Shown: positions 21,906 through 29,600 of the stretch, one piece after another | Numbering within the stretch: the stretch's first letter is position 1 | How the letters are laid out: the number at the start of each line of letters is the position of its first letter | Origin: Actinomadura litoris | Lineage (GTDB): Bacteria > Actinomycetota > Actinomycetes > Streptosporangiales > Streptosporangiaceae | Length of the DNA stretch: 64,000 bases | Direction: 5' to 3' | Assembly (NCBI RefSeq): GCF_009733595.1 | Contig: NZ_WOFH01000006.1 | Location: forward strand, 62,001-126,000 | Made by a program: the position numbers and the translations under genes | The notes under the pieces: model-generated | Told to the model about the DNA's origin: nothing | Databases searched by the model: none | The model's input: only the letters and a program-made list of their open reading frames with translations

Positions 21906-22730
21906 ATGCCCCCTTCTGCCCCCATAGATCCGTGCCAGAGCATGAGGGCCCAGCTCGCCTACACGCTTCGCCTGATGAGAGAGGCGAAGGGGCTGAGCCA
22001 GGACGCCCTGGCCAAGGAGCTGTACTCGACCCGCGAGTCGGTCGCGGCCTACGAGTCCCAGCGCAACTTCCCCAACAAGGAGTTCTGCAAGAAACTGGAT
22101 GAATTCTTCGAAACCGGCGAGCTGTTCCAGGGGCTCCGCCATCACGCCCAGCGCGAGCATCTCCACGAGTGGTTCGAGGCGTACGTCGCGCACGAGAACG
22201 AGTCGTCGGAGATCCGCAGCGTCCAGCCGCTCTACATCCCTGGCCTGCTCCAGACCGAGGGTTACATGAGAGCAGCGTCCCCCAAGGGTCGGGTGGACGA
22301 GGAGCAGATCCGCCAGCGACTGGCGCGACGAGAAATCCTGACGCGGGCCGAGAACCAGCCGCACCTGTTCGTGGTGCTCGACGAAGCCGCGATCCTCCGC
22401 CGTAGCTCCGACGAGAGCATCATGCGCGAGCAGCTTCAGTATCTACTCGACGCAGGCGAGCTGCCTCGGATACATATCCAGGCGATGCGCATCACCGATG
22501 GTTGGCACCCAGGGCTCGACGGAGCGCTGGTCGTCCTCACCAAGTCCGACCGAGACCGAGTGGGGTATGTCGAGGCCCAGTTCGGTGGGAGACTTGTCCA
22601 GGATCCAGCCGAGGTCACTCGGCTGGGCCTTCTGTTCGATGAGATCAGGGGCCATGCGCTGTCGGAAGAGGACACTCGGGCCCTGATCCAGAAGACGATG
22701 GAGGCGATGCAGCATGATCCAGTGGCGTAA
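21906..22730 (+). CDS. XRE-family regulator with DUF5753 (Scr1/WhiJ-like)
   Basis: A 274-residue protein. Residues about 15-70 are an XRE helix-turn-helix (LRLMREAKGLSQDALAKEL, then STRESVAAYESQRN). The rest is the DUF5753 domain (YIPGLLQTEGYMRA, LFVVLDEAAILRR, IHIQAM). This architecture is the WhiJ/Scr1 type described in streptomycete development, which works with small DUF397 partners. Two DUF397 genes follow directly, the first overlapping by 17 bases. GGAGG before ATG 21906 fixes the start. RefSeq-style naming treats these as toxin-antitoxin-like; a toxin activity is not demonstrated by sequence. Base composition here is less GC-extreme than in flanking genes, perhaps reflecting transfer. 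Confidence 0.9.
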   Translation: MPPSAPIDPCQSMRAQLAYTLRLMREAKGLSQDALAKELYSTRESVAAYESQRNFPNKEFCKKLDEFFETGELFQGLRHHAQREHLHEWFEAYVAHENESSEIRSVQPLYIPGLLQTEGYMRAASPKGRVDEEQIRQRLARREILTRAENQPHLFVVLDEAAILRRSSDESIMREQLQYLLDAGELPRIHIQAMRITDGWHPGLDGALVVLTKSDRDRVGYVEAQFGGRLVQDPAEVTRLGLLFDEIRGHALSEEDTRALIQKTMEAMQHDPVA

Positions 22731-22968
22731 GAGCAGCCACAGCCAGGGCGGCCAGGGTGAATGCGTCGAGGTCTCGACCAACACCGTGGACACCCTGATC
22801 CGGGACTCCAAGAACCCAGATGGCCCCCGTCTATCCCTCAGCCACACCGGCCTGACCGCGCTCCTCCACCAGATCAAGGCCGGAGACCTGGACCTGAGCT
22901 AGCTCCTTCGGCTCCGATCGTTCAACGATGGAGAGGATGCAGCATGATCCAGTGGCGCAAGAGCAGCT
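22698..22968. repeat. Tandem duplication unit covering the Scr1 3' tail plus DUF397 start
   Basis: The sequence around 22698-22737 recurs around 22928-22967 with a few substitutions (GATGGAGGCGATGCAGCATG versus GATGGAGAGGATGCAGCATG, followed in both by the same ATCCAGTGGCG start). It marks the copy junction of the DUF397 duplication. Confidence 0.8.
22714..22902 (+). CDS. DUF397 protein, copy 1 (Scr2-like)
   Basis: A 62-residue protein with the DUF397 hallmark start WRKSSHSQGGQGECVEV, the central RDSKNPDGP and a C-terminal helix. These small proteins pair with DUF5753-type XRE regulators. Its first 17 bases overlap the regulator's end in another frame, so translation should be coupled. The ribosome site and start lie inside the regulator's last codons. 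It is about 60 percent identical by eye to the copy 41 bp downstream. Confidence 0.9.
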   Translation: MIQWRKSSHSQGGQGECVEVSTNTVDTLIRDSKNPDGPRLSLSHTGLTALLHQIKAGDLDLS

Positions 22969-23129
22969 ACACCGGCCAGGAGGGTGGCAACTGCGTCGAG
23001 CTGGCCTCCCTGGACAGCTCGGTCGGCATCCGTGACAGCAAGGATCCCCAAGGCCCCCACATCAGCGTTGGTCGCGAGGCCCTGACCGTGCTCCTCGGTC
23101 AGATCAAGGCCGGTGACCTGGACCTCTAG
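22944..23129 (+). CDS. DUF397 protein, copy 2 (tandem duplicate)
   Basis: A 61-residue paralogue: WRKSSYTGQEGGNCVEL, RDSKDPQGP and the same C-terminal IKAGDLDL as copy 1. ATG 22944 is fixed by similarity. The about 20 bases before it (GATGGAGAGGATGCAGCATG) match the end of the Scr1-like gene that precedes copy 1. The duplication therefore carried along the regulator's 3' tail, which now serves only as a leader. A strong terminator follows 9 bp after the stop. Confidence 0.9.
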   Translation: MIQWRKSSYTGQEGGNCVELASLDSSVGIRDSKDPQGPHISVGREALTVLLGQIKAGDLDL

Positions 23130-23137
23130 TCCGCACA

Positions 23138-23171
23138 GAGAAGCCCCCCGACGCGCGTCGGGGGGCTTCTC
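23138..23171. terminator. Strong bidirectional terminator
   Basis: Arms of 16 bp (starting GAGAAGCCCCCCGACG) pair perfectly around a 2-base centre. It separates the DUF397 operon from the converging EEP hydrolase gene; an A/T-rich edge on each side fits use in both directions. Confidence 0.92.
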
Positions 23172-23210
23172 GCTGCGGTCGGTTCGCCGCACACGCCATC
23201 GGCGCGAGGT

Positions 23211-24272
23211 TCACCAACTGACCTTGGCCGCCACCGGGCGGTGGTCGCTGCCGGTCGCCGGCAGCACCCATGAGCTTCTCGGCTGCATCCCGCGAACCAG
23301 GATCTGGTCGATCCGCACCATCGGGAAGGACGCGGGCCAGGTGAAGCCGAAGCCGTCCCCGGCCACGTCCTGCGCCGAGCGCATCCGCGAGGTGATGTCG
23401 TTGAACGCGCGGTCGGCCACGGAGCCGTTCATGTCGCCGAGCAGCACCACCCGCTTGTTGCGCTCGGCGGTGACGGCCTCCGCGAGCGCCTGCACGCCCC
23501 TGTCCCGCTGGGCCGTTCCGAAGCCCGCCCTCGGATTCACCCGCACGGACGCCAGGTGGGCGACGTACACCACCAGCGGTCCATGATCCGTTTTCACGGT
23601 GGCGCGCAGCGTCCGGTTCTCATCCAGCCTGGGCTCGGCCTGCTTGGTCTTCGCCAGCGGCCCGTAGTCCATCCTGATGTCCACCGGCCGGACGTCCGAC
23701 ACCGGCAGCTTGCTCCACAGCCCGGCCGTCCCCTGCACCGCGTGGTACGGGTACGCCTTCGCGAGCCCCTTCTCGTAGATGCCCTTGGCCTCCTGGCTCA
23801 GCTCCTGCAACGCCAGCACGTCCGCCCCCGACGCGGCCAACTCGCGGGCGGTGCCCGCCGGGTCGCGGTTGGCGGCGCCGACGTTGTGGCTGGCCAGCAT
23901 GAGGTCTCCGCCCGAGTGGGACTTGCCGCCGAGCGTCCCGCCGAAGAGGCTCAGCCACACCAGGACCGGCACCAGCAGCGCCACCGCCGCGGACGCGGAC
24001 CGGCGCGCCAGCGCCCCGACCAGCAGCACCGGAACGCCCAGGCCGAACCACGGCAGGAACGTGTCCACCAGGCTGCCGAGGTTCCCGACCTGGTTGGGGA
24101 CGAACGAGTGCAGCATCATGAACAGGCCCAGCGCCAGCGCCAGGGCCGCGAGCACGAGCCCGCGCCGCCACGGCCCCGGCCACGAGCCGATCACCCGGCG
24201 CACGCCCGTGCGCGAGGTGTCGGCGCGGTCGGGGAGCCCCCGACCGGCCACCACCGTGTCCACCCGCGTCAT
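23211..24272 (-). CDS. Membrane-anchored endonuclease/exonuclease/phosphatase (EEP) family hydrolase
   Basis: A 353-residue protein. Three hydrophobic segments (about residues 30-52, 60-85, 90-112) anchor it, after which an EEP domain faces outward. Catalytic motifs are SHNVGAANRD, LALQELSQEA (metal-binding Glu), YVAHLASV, LLGDMNGSVADRAF and the terminal GSDHRPV (Asp-His pair). Relatives hydrolyse phosphodiesters in nucleic acids or phospholipids; which substrate applies here is not decidable. ATG 24272 is chosen over a GTG 57 bases upstream because the extension is Gly/Ser-rich and unconserved, but the ribosome site is weak for both. It is monocistronic. Confidence 0.87.
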   Translation of the reverse strand: MTRVDTVVAGRGLPDRADTSRTGVRRVIGSWPGPWRRGLVLAALALALGLFMMLHSFVPNQVGNLGSLVDTFLPWFGLGVPVLLVGALARRSASAAVALLVPVLVWLSLFGGTLGGKSHSGGDLMLASHNVGAANRDPAGTARELAASGADVLALQELSQEAKGIYEKGLAKAYPYHAVQGTAGLWSKLPVSDVRPVDIRMDYGPLAKTKQAEPRLDENRTLRATVKTDHGPLVVYVAHLASVRVNPRAGFGTAQRDRGVQALAEAVTAERNKRVVLLGDMNGSVADRAFNDITSRMRSAQDVAGDGFGFTWPASFPMVRIDQILVRGMQPRSSWVLPATGSDHRPVAAKVSW

Positions 24273-24381
24273 CGTCGATCCCGACTCACTGCCCGTCACA
24301 CCGGTCCCATTTCCCTCACGGCCACGCACCGATCTGGCCCCCTACCGCAATTGAAGCCGGACGGGCGTCGCGGTGGCGTAT

Positions 24382-24524
24382 GCGGTTTTCGATACGCCCG
24401 CAATACACCCGATCCGCTACCCTTCCCAGGTGGCGTACCTCTGACCGGCTCCGGCCTCCTGGCTCGGGCGTCTCCGTGATAGGAGAAGGTCATGCGTCGT
24501 TTCTCATCGGTGTTAGCCCTTGCC
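24382..24524. repeat. 143-bp direct repeat, copy 1 (promoter, leader and signal-peptide start)
   Basis: Identical to 24968-25110. It contains the whole upstream region, the ATAGGAGAAGGTC ribosome site and the first 11 codons of the small secreted protein gene. It presumably contains the promoter. Confidence 0.95.
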
Positions 24525-24884
24525 AGTTCGGCGGCCATTCTGATCAGTGCGCTGACCGCCGCGCCCGCGCACGCCTCGCGGACCGCGCAGTCCCCGCCCG
24601 GCACGGAGTGCGTGCAGGTGGTCCCCAACGCTTGGATCGCCCTGGTCTGCATGGTCGTCAGGGACGGCCAGGCGCAGGGGACGCTCATCTTCATCAACCC
24701 CGCGAATGTGAGGGGGGCGAAGTACTACGTGACCGAATGCGCGAACGGGAATTGCACCCGGATCGACGGTCCGGGCAGCGGGATCATCGTCCCCGCCGTG
24801 CCCGGGAGGACCTACGCGACCTGCGGCGGCGTCCTTCTCAGCGGCCAGCGTTTTGACGCCTGCACGCAGCCGGTGACCGCATAA
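24492..24884 (+). CDS. Small secreted cysteine-containing protein, copy 1
   Basis: A 130-residue protein of no family I recognise. Residues 1-29 are a signal peptide (MRRFSSVLALA... APAHA-SR). The mature part is a compact, probably beta-rich domain with six cysteines (ECVQVV, VCMVV, TECANGNC, YATCGG, DACTQP). The even number suggests disulfides after export. A GGAGAAGG site precedes the ATG. A paralogue with the same cysteine pattern follows 193 bp downstream behind an identical 143-bp upstream region. Possible roles such as an inhibitor, lectin or bacteriocin-like factor are guesses. Confidence 0.85.
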   Translation: MRRFSSVLALASSAAILISALTAAPAHASRTAQSPPGTECVQVVPNAWIALVCMVVRDGQAQGTLIFINPANVRGAKYYVTECANGNCTRIDGPGSGIIVPAVPGRTYATCGGVLLSGQRFDACTQPVTA

Positions 24885-24967
24885 TCCCCTGACCGCCGGT
24901 CTTCACTGGGCGGAGCGTCCGGGCCCAAGGCGGGATGCTCCGTTCAGTGACCAGAAGGCCGAAGCGG

Positions 24968-25110
24968 GCGGTTTTCGATACGCCCGCAATACACCCGATC
25001 CGCTACCCTTCCCAGGTGGCGTACCTCTGACCGGCTCCGGCCTCCTGGCTCGGGCGTCTCCGTGATAGGAGAAGGTCATGCGTCGTTTCTCATCGGTGTT
25101 AGCCCTTGCC
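24968..25110. repeat. 143-bp direct repeat, copy 2
   Basis: Exact copy of 24382-24524, placed 586 bp downstream. Identity stops abruptly inside the signal-peptide codons, while the coding regions beyond have diverged clearly. Confidence 0.95.
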
Positions 25111-25458
25111 GGTTCAGCCGTCACCCTGGTCGGTGCGCTCAGCGCCGCGCCCGCGTACGCCTCGTCGATGAGCGGCACGCAGTGCGCGCAGGTGGTCCCC
25201 GGCCGCTCCGTCGCCCTGATCTGCATGAGCGTCGCGAACGGCAACGCGCGGGGGACCTTCTACTTCATCAATCCCGCGGATGTGACGGGGTCGAGTTTCT
25301 ACGTGAACGAGTGCGCGAACCAGAACTGCACCGTCATCCAGGGTTCGGGCGGTGAGATCAACGTCCCGGCGGTGGCCGGGAGGACCTACGCGACCTGCGG
25401 CGGCGTCCTCCTGCGAGGCCAGCCCTGGAACGCCTGCACGCAGCCGGTCGCCGCATAG
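25078..25458 (+). CDS. Small secreted cysteine-containing protein, copy 2
   Basis: A 126-residue paralogue of the preceding gene. The signal peptide begins identically (MRRFSSVLALA) and ends near AYA-SS. The six-cysteine pattern is retained (QCAQVV, ICMSV, NECANQNC, YATCGG, NACTQP) and the C-terminal third (GRTYATCGGVLL) is nearly identical, while the middle differs. The unit is a tandem duplication whose upstream DNA has stayed identical, so both should be expressed under the same signal. Function unknown. It ends 51 bp before the converging TetR gene. Confidence 0.85.
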   Translation: MRRFSSVLALAGSAVTLVGALSAAPAYASSMSGTQCAQVVPGRSVALICMSVANGNARGTFYFINPADVTGSSFYVNECANQNCTVIQGSGGEINVPAVAGRTYATCGGVLLRGQPWNACTQPVAA

Positions 25459-25509
25459 CCCCTCACCGGAGACCGTCCTCGGCGAGTGCCGCGGTCGACG
25501 GCGGTCCGC

Positions 25510-26235
25510 TCAGGCGGGGGCGGGGAGGCCGAGGGACCTGATGAGGTCGATGATCTCGTCGCGGTAGATGGCGGCGGACTCGTGGGTGAGGCCGCGCAGG
25601 TGGCCGTAGATCTCCAGGGCCATCAGGCCGTGCATGCGGCCCCACACGCGGAGCGAGAGCGCGACGGCGGCCGGGGGAAGGCCGGGGAACTTCACCTTCA
25701 CGTTGGCGACCAGGCCGGAATCGAAGTCGTCCCACGAGTAGCGGCGCAGGTCCCGGTGCAGGGGCTCGGCCTGCGGCCAGGCCGCGGCGACGAGGCCGGT
25801 CAGGCCGGTGCAGGCGCGCTGCTCTGCCTCGTGCGCGGGCCCCTCGGCGGGCGCCTGGTAGCCCGACACGGGATCGCCGTAGATCAGCCGAAAGCCCTCC
25901 GGATTGGCCAGGGCCCACTCGCGGACGGCCTGGGCCCACGCCAGGATGCGTCCGCCGGGGTCGCCCGCGGGCACGGCGTCGCGGGCGGCCTCCGCGGTCT
26001 CCACCAGCGAGGTGTACACGTCGCTGATCAGCGTCGTGACCAGGTCGTCGCGGGTGGCGAAGTAGCTGTAGATCGCGCCCGCCGTCATGCCCATCTCGCG
26101 TGCGATGGCCCGCAGCGAGATGGCGTCGGGGCCGCCCTCGGCCATCAGCTTGAGCGCGATCGCCTTGATCTCCGAGCTGGCCTGCGCGCGCAGCCGGTCG
26201 CGTCGGCTCGTCGTCTGGTCCTTCACCCTTGACAC
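25510..26235 (-). CDS. TetR/AcrR-family repressor
   Basis: A 241-residue protein. The N-terminal HTH (ALKLMAEGGPDAISLRAIAREMGM, then AGAIYSYFATRDDLV in part) is typical TetR. The C-terminal domain resembles the TetR_C_33/WHG type (SLRVWGRMHGLMALEIYGHL). It is divergent from an MFS exporter with 76 bp between starts, the classic repressor-pump pair. The shared interval has a 10-bp inverted repeat (TACAGCGTTG at 26238, CAACGCTGTA at 26291). GTG at 26235 has no clear ribosome site; the next in-frame GTG (26226) is an alternative, or the message is leaderless. The ligand may be the cluster's polyketide (inference). Confidence 0.9.
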   Translation of the reverse strand: MSRVKDQTTSRRDRLRAQASSEIKAIALKLMAEGGPDAISLRAIAREMGMTAGAIYSYFATRDDLVTTLISDVYTSLVETAEAARDAVPAGDPGGRILAWAQAVREWALANPEGFRLIYGDPVSGYQAPAEGPAHEAEQRACTGLTGLVAAAWPQAEPLHRDLRRYSWDDFDSGLVANVKVKFPGLPPAAVALSLRVWGRMHGLMALEIYGHLRGLTHESAAIYRDEIIDLIRSLGLPAPA

Positions 26236-26237
26236 TC

Positions 26238-26300
26238 TACAGCGTTGCAGTACTGTTCGCCGTGGCTAGTTTGAACGGCGTGTAGTAAATCAACGCTGTA
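26238..26300. promoter_or_regulatory. Paired TetR-type operator half-sites
   Basis: TACAGCGTTG (26238-26247) and CAACGCTGTA (26291-26300) are exact reverse complements flanking the divergent promoters. The first extends to an imperfect palindrome TACAGCGTTGCAGTA. Likely binding sites of the adjacent TetR protein. Confidence 0.6.
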
Positions 26301-26311
26301 TAGGAGATCTT

Positions 26312-27766
26312 GTGGAACGGACCGCCTCCGGACCGCCGTCCCGTACCGGCCCCCGGCTGGTGCTGCTGGCGTTCACCCAGCTCATCATTGCTCTCGACTA
26401 CAACATCGTTTACGTGGCGCTGCCCGACATCACCCGCACTCTGGGCTTCACCGCCGCCTCGGCGCAGTGGGTGGTCAGCGCGTACGCCGTCGGCCTCGGC
26501 GGGCTGCTGCTGTTCGGCGGACGCGCCGTGGACCGGCTCGGCGCGCGCCGCATGTTCATGCTCGGGCTGGTGCTGTACGGGGCCGCCTCCCTCGTCGGCG
26601 GCCTCGCGCCGACCGCCGGTGCGCTGGTCGCCGCGCGCGCCGTCCAGGGAGCGGGCGGCGCGCTGCTCACCCCGGCGACGCTCGCGCTGATCTACCGGGG
26701 GTTCGCCGAAGGCCCCGAACGCAACCGGGCGCTGGGCGCGTGGGGCATGGCGGGCAGCGCGGGCCTGGCGGCCGGGTCGCTGCTCGGCGGCGTCCTGACC
26801 AACTACTGGGGCTGGGAGTGGGTCTTCTTCGTCAACCTCCCGCTGGCGGTGGGCGCCGCCGTGGCCGCGCTGCGGCTGCTCGCCGCCGATCCGCCCCGCA
26901 CCTCCGGCCTGGGCGGGTTCGACCTGCCGGGCGCCGTGCTGGCGACGGCCGGTTCGGTCCTGCTGGTGTTCGGCCTGGCGAGCGCGCCGGAGCACGGTTG
27001 GACGTCGCTCCGCGCCGCCGGTGCGCTGGCCGCCGGGGTCGCCCTGATGGGCGTGCTGCTCGCCGTCGAGTCGCGCACCCGCGACCCGCTGATCCCGCTC
27101 CGGCTCCTGCGCAACCGCAGCCTGGTCACGACGATGGTGGTGATCGCCATGTTCCAGGGCACGCTGGGCGGCGGCTACTACGTGCTCACCTCCTACCTGC
27201 AACCCGTCCTCGGCTACAGCGTCCTGGAGGCGGGACTGTCCTTCCTGCCCCTCACCGTCGTGTGCATGGCCGCGGCCGTGAGACTCGCCCCGGCGATGCT
27301 CGGCCGGTGGGGCGTCCGCACGACGCTCAGCATCGGGATGTTCGGCGCCGCGGCCGGGATCGCCGTCCTGGTCGCCGGGATGCCGTCCGGCGGCGGCTTC
27401 TGGACGCTCGTGCCCGGCAGCGTCCTGTGGGGCACCTTCGGCGGCGTCGCCTTCGTCTCGCTGTTCGTCTCGGCCGGTGCCGGGACCGCGCCCCACGAGC
27501 AGGGCGTCGCCTCGGGCCTGGCCACCACGGCCAAGGAGGTCGGCGGCGCCATGGGCCTGGCCGTCTTCGTCGCCCTCGCCACCACGGGCCTCCGGGCCGC
27601 GCCCGCCGCGTCCGACGTCCTGGACGGCCTGCACACCGCGGGATGGGTCGCCGCCGCCGTCACCGCCGCCGGCGGGTTCATCGCCCTCGCACTGAAAATC
27701 CCCGCGGCGAACACCGCGCCGCGAGAAGAATCCGATTCCGCAATTCTGGAGGAAGTCACCCCATGA
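26312..27766 (+). CDS. MFS drug exporter, DHA2 (14-TM, EmrB/QacA-like)
   Basis: A 484-residue integral membrane protein with about 14 hydrophobic spans. Motif A between TM2 and TM3 reads GGRAVDRLGARRMF, and motif C-like Gly/Pro-rich residues occur in TM5 (GSAGLAAGSLLGGVLTN). N-terminal ALDYNIVYVALPDI matches motif D1 of the DHA2 family. Such pumps use the proton gradient to expel hydrophobic compounds. The GTG start follows TAGGAG. The divergent TetR gene suggests inducible repression. Its stop overlaps the start of a SnoaL-like gene (ATGA), a polyketide-type enzyme, so it probably exports or protects against the product of the neighbouring type II PKS cluster. Confidence 0.93.
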   Translation: MERTASGPPSRTGPRLVLLAFTQLIIALDYNIVYVALPDITRTLGFTAASAQWVVSAYAVGLGGLLLFGGRAVDRLGARRMFMLGLVLYGAASLVGGLAPTAGALVAARAVQGAGGALLTPATLALIYRGFAEGPERNRALGAWGMAGSAGLAAGSLLGGVLTNYWGWEWVFFVNLPLAVGAAVAALRLLAADPPRTSGLGGFDLPGAVLATAGSVLLVFGLASAPEHGWTSLRAAGALAAGVALMGVLLAVESRTRDPLIPLRLLRNRSLVTTMVVIAMFQGTLGGGYYVLTSYLQPVLGYSVLEAGLSFLPLTVVCMAAAVRLAPAMLGRWGVRTTLSIGMFGAAAGIAVLVAGMPSGGGFWTLVPGSVLWGTFGGVAFVSLFVSAGAGTAPHEQGVASGLATTAKEVGGAMGLAVFVALATTGLRAAPAASDVLDGLHTAGWVAAAVTAAGGFIALALKIPAANTAPREESDSAILEEVTP

Positions 27767-28116
27767 GCACGGTCAACGACCTGATCCAGCGGTACATCGC
27801 CGTCTGGAACGAGCGGGACTCCGCCGCCCGCACCGCCCTGATCGCGGCCGCCCTCACCGAGGACTCGGTCTACAGCGACCCCGACCACGCCGCGCTCCGG
27901 GGCCACGCGGAACTGTCCTCCGTGGTCGCCCAGGCCCGGGAGAGGTTCGGCGACCTGGTGTTCACCCTCGGCACCGTGATCAACGTCCACCACGACGTGG
28001 CGCTCTTCACCTGGAGGCTGGGCGCGCCGGACGGTGGGAACCCCGTGGCCACCGGCTACGACTTCGTGGAGATCGCCGGTGACCGCATCCGAAGGGTGGT
28101 CGGCTTCTTCGAATAG
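27763..28116 (+). CDS. SnoaL-like NTF2-fold protein, copy A
   Basis: A 117-residue protein. The start IQRYIAVWNERDSAAR, followed by LTEDSVYSDP and ALRGHAEL, is characteristic of SnoaL-like cone-fold proteins, which include polyketide ring cyclases and hydratases but also many enzymes of unknown role. It shares four bases with the MFS stop (ATGA) and has CTGGAGGAAG upstream, so it is translated with the pump. It is one of three SnoaL-like proteins in the cluster. A catalytic Asp/His pair is plausible (SDPDHAAL) but not provable by eye. Confidence 0.85.
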   Translation: MSTVNDLIQRYIAVWNERDSAARTALIAAALTEDSVYSDPDHAALRGHAELSSVVAQARERFGDLVFTLGTVINVHHDVALFTWRLGAPDGGNPVATGYDFVEIAGDRIRRVVGFFE

Positions 28117-28128
28117 CACCCGGAGTAG

Positions 28129-28154
28129 GGCCGTCCGTCCCTGGACGGGCGGCC
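28129..28154. terminator. Stem-loop between converging genes
   Basis: GGCCGTCCGTCC and GGACGGGCGGCC form 12 pairs with one G-T wobble and a minimal loop, in the 40-bp gap between converging genes. Confidence 0.7.
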
Positions 28155-28156
28155 GC

Positions 28157-29335
28157 TCACCATTGGGACGCGCGGGTGTCCAGGCTCGACACCCTCAGGC
28201 TCGCATAGCTCGTCGATCCGTCCTTGTGCCGCTGTTCCAGGGAGATCTCTCCGCCGTCCGACATACTGATCCAGCGGTTCTCCTCGCCCGGGACGAACTG
28301 CCGCTGGTAAATACCGGACTCCGCGAACACGGCGCCGATCCGGGGGACGTCGAAGTTCCCATTGCATACCTGGAGGCCGCCTTCGGGGAAGGTGATCCAT
28401 CCCGCGCGGGTGGCCGTTCCCTGGACCCGGTCGGCGTACACCCGCTCGGCGACGACCGAGAAGGACTGGGCCACCCCGCGGGTGCCGGTGTTGCTGAAGA
28501 CGTCTATCCCGACGGAGGTGAAGGTGAGGGCCCCGGTGTTCCCGATCCCCTGGACCCGGAGGGCGTGGACACCGTTCTCGAAGGTGGGCGTGCGCACCTG
28601 GACGGTGGTGGTCAGGAAATGCTTCTGCCCTGTGCCGGGGTCGGTGGCGACGAGGGTGTAGGTGCTGTCGCGTTTCGGGCCGGTGCCGGGTGCGGGCTTC
28701 CATTCGAGCGGCCCCGGAATGGTGACGGGCGCGCTCGTGCCGTCCGGCAGGCTGATCGTGTAGGCCCAGTCGGCGGGCCCGTCCCAGCACAGGACGACGG
28801 CGTCCCCGTTCTCCACCATGGCCGGGACGGGGCGGAAGTTGCCGGGTGCCGAAGCCGGTTTCGCGGCGGTCTTGACCAGCGGCACCACCGCGACGCCGGT
28901 CGTCGGATTGGCGTTCGCCGTCCTGGCGGCGATCTCCTTCACCTTCAGCACCGCCAGCCCGGCGGCCGCGGCGACCGGTACGCCCTCCAGTTTCAGCACG
29001 AGATGGTCACCGGCGGCAAAGGCGATCTTCTTGCCGGACGGATCGGTGACCACGAAGGGGCCGGTGGCGGCAGGGGGCTGGACCTTCAGCTTCCGGGCGG
29101 CGCCCGTTTTCAGATCGTGGAACGTGGCCGTCGCGGTGACCTTGGAAAGGTCGGGGGTGAGGTCGTCGGCGCCGTCGCCGACGGGCACCGCCACCTCGTT
29201 CCTCGACCAGTGCGCCGCGGTCGGCCCGGTGTTGGTGACCATCAGGTACACCGTGCCCGTGCTCCGGGCCTGCCCGGCCGCCGAGGCCGCCAACGGCGCC
29301 GGGTCGCTGAGCAGGGCGTAGGTCAGCATGGTCAC
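28157..29335 (-). CDS. Large beta-rich protein of unknown function, polyketide cluster edge
   Basis: A 392-residue protein I cannot assign to a family. It is rich in Thr, Val and Gly with short beta-type segments throughout (VYLMVTNTGPTAAHW, WAYTISLPDGTSAPV, STYTLVATDPGTGQ). The C-terminal 120 residues (FENGVHALRVQGIGNTGAL, RVYADRVQGTAT, SMSDGGEISLEQRHKDG) resemble carbohydrate-binding or phage tail-spike-like beta repeats. The N-terminus (MTMLTYALLSDPAPLAASAAG) is mildly hydrophobic but lacks basic residues, so a Sec signal is doubtful. GTG 29335 is chosen because AGGAG lies eight bases upstream. It sits between the pump operon and the O-methyltransferase gene, in the same direction as the latter; membership in the pathway is uncertain. 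Confidence 0.7.
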   Translation of the reverse strand: MTMLTYALLSDPAPLAASAAGQARSTGTVYLMVTNTGPTAAHWSRNEVAVPVGDGADDLTPDLSKVTATATFHDLKTGAARKLKVQPPAATGPFVVTDPSGKKIAFAAGDHLVLKLEGVPVAAAAGLAVLKVKEIAARTANANPTTGVAVVPLVKTAAKPASAPGNFRPVPAMVENGDAVVLCWDGPADWAYTISLPDGTSAPVTIPGPLEWKPAPGTGPKRDSTYTLVATDPGTGQKHFLTTTVQVRTPTFENGVHALRVQGIGNTGALTFTSVGIDVFSNTGTRGVAQSFSVVAERVYADRVQGTATRAGWITFPEGGLQVCNGNFDVPRIGAVFAESGIYQRQFVPGEENRWISMSDGGEISLEQRHKDGSTSYASLRVSSLDTRASQW

Positions 29336-29600
29336 GGTCACCACTCCTCGGCCGGGAGAACGGAGAATCTTGGAACGTGCCCCCGGCGGCGCCCGTCGAA
29401 GATCACCCCCTAGATACAACCGAACCCAGCAAACCGCGCCAAGAGCCTCATAGAGCCCATAAAGGGGCGATCCGGCAATGAAGTCGTCATCTTGACAACC
29501 GGCCGAACCGCCAGTGACGGCGGGGGAATGGTCGTTCCCGCCCGTATTGGCGAGCCTGCGGAGGGGAGGGCGTCGGCGGGGCCGCTGCCCTCCCCGGCAA

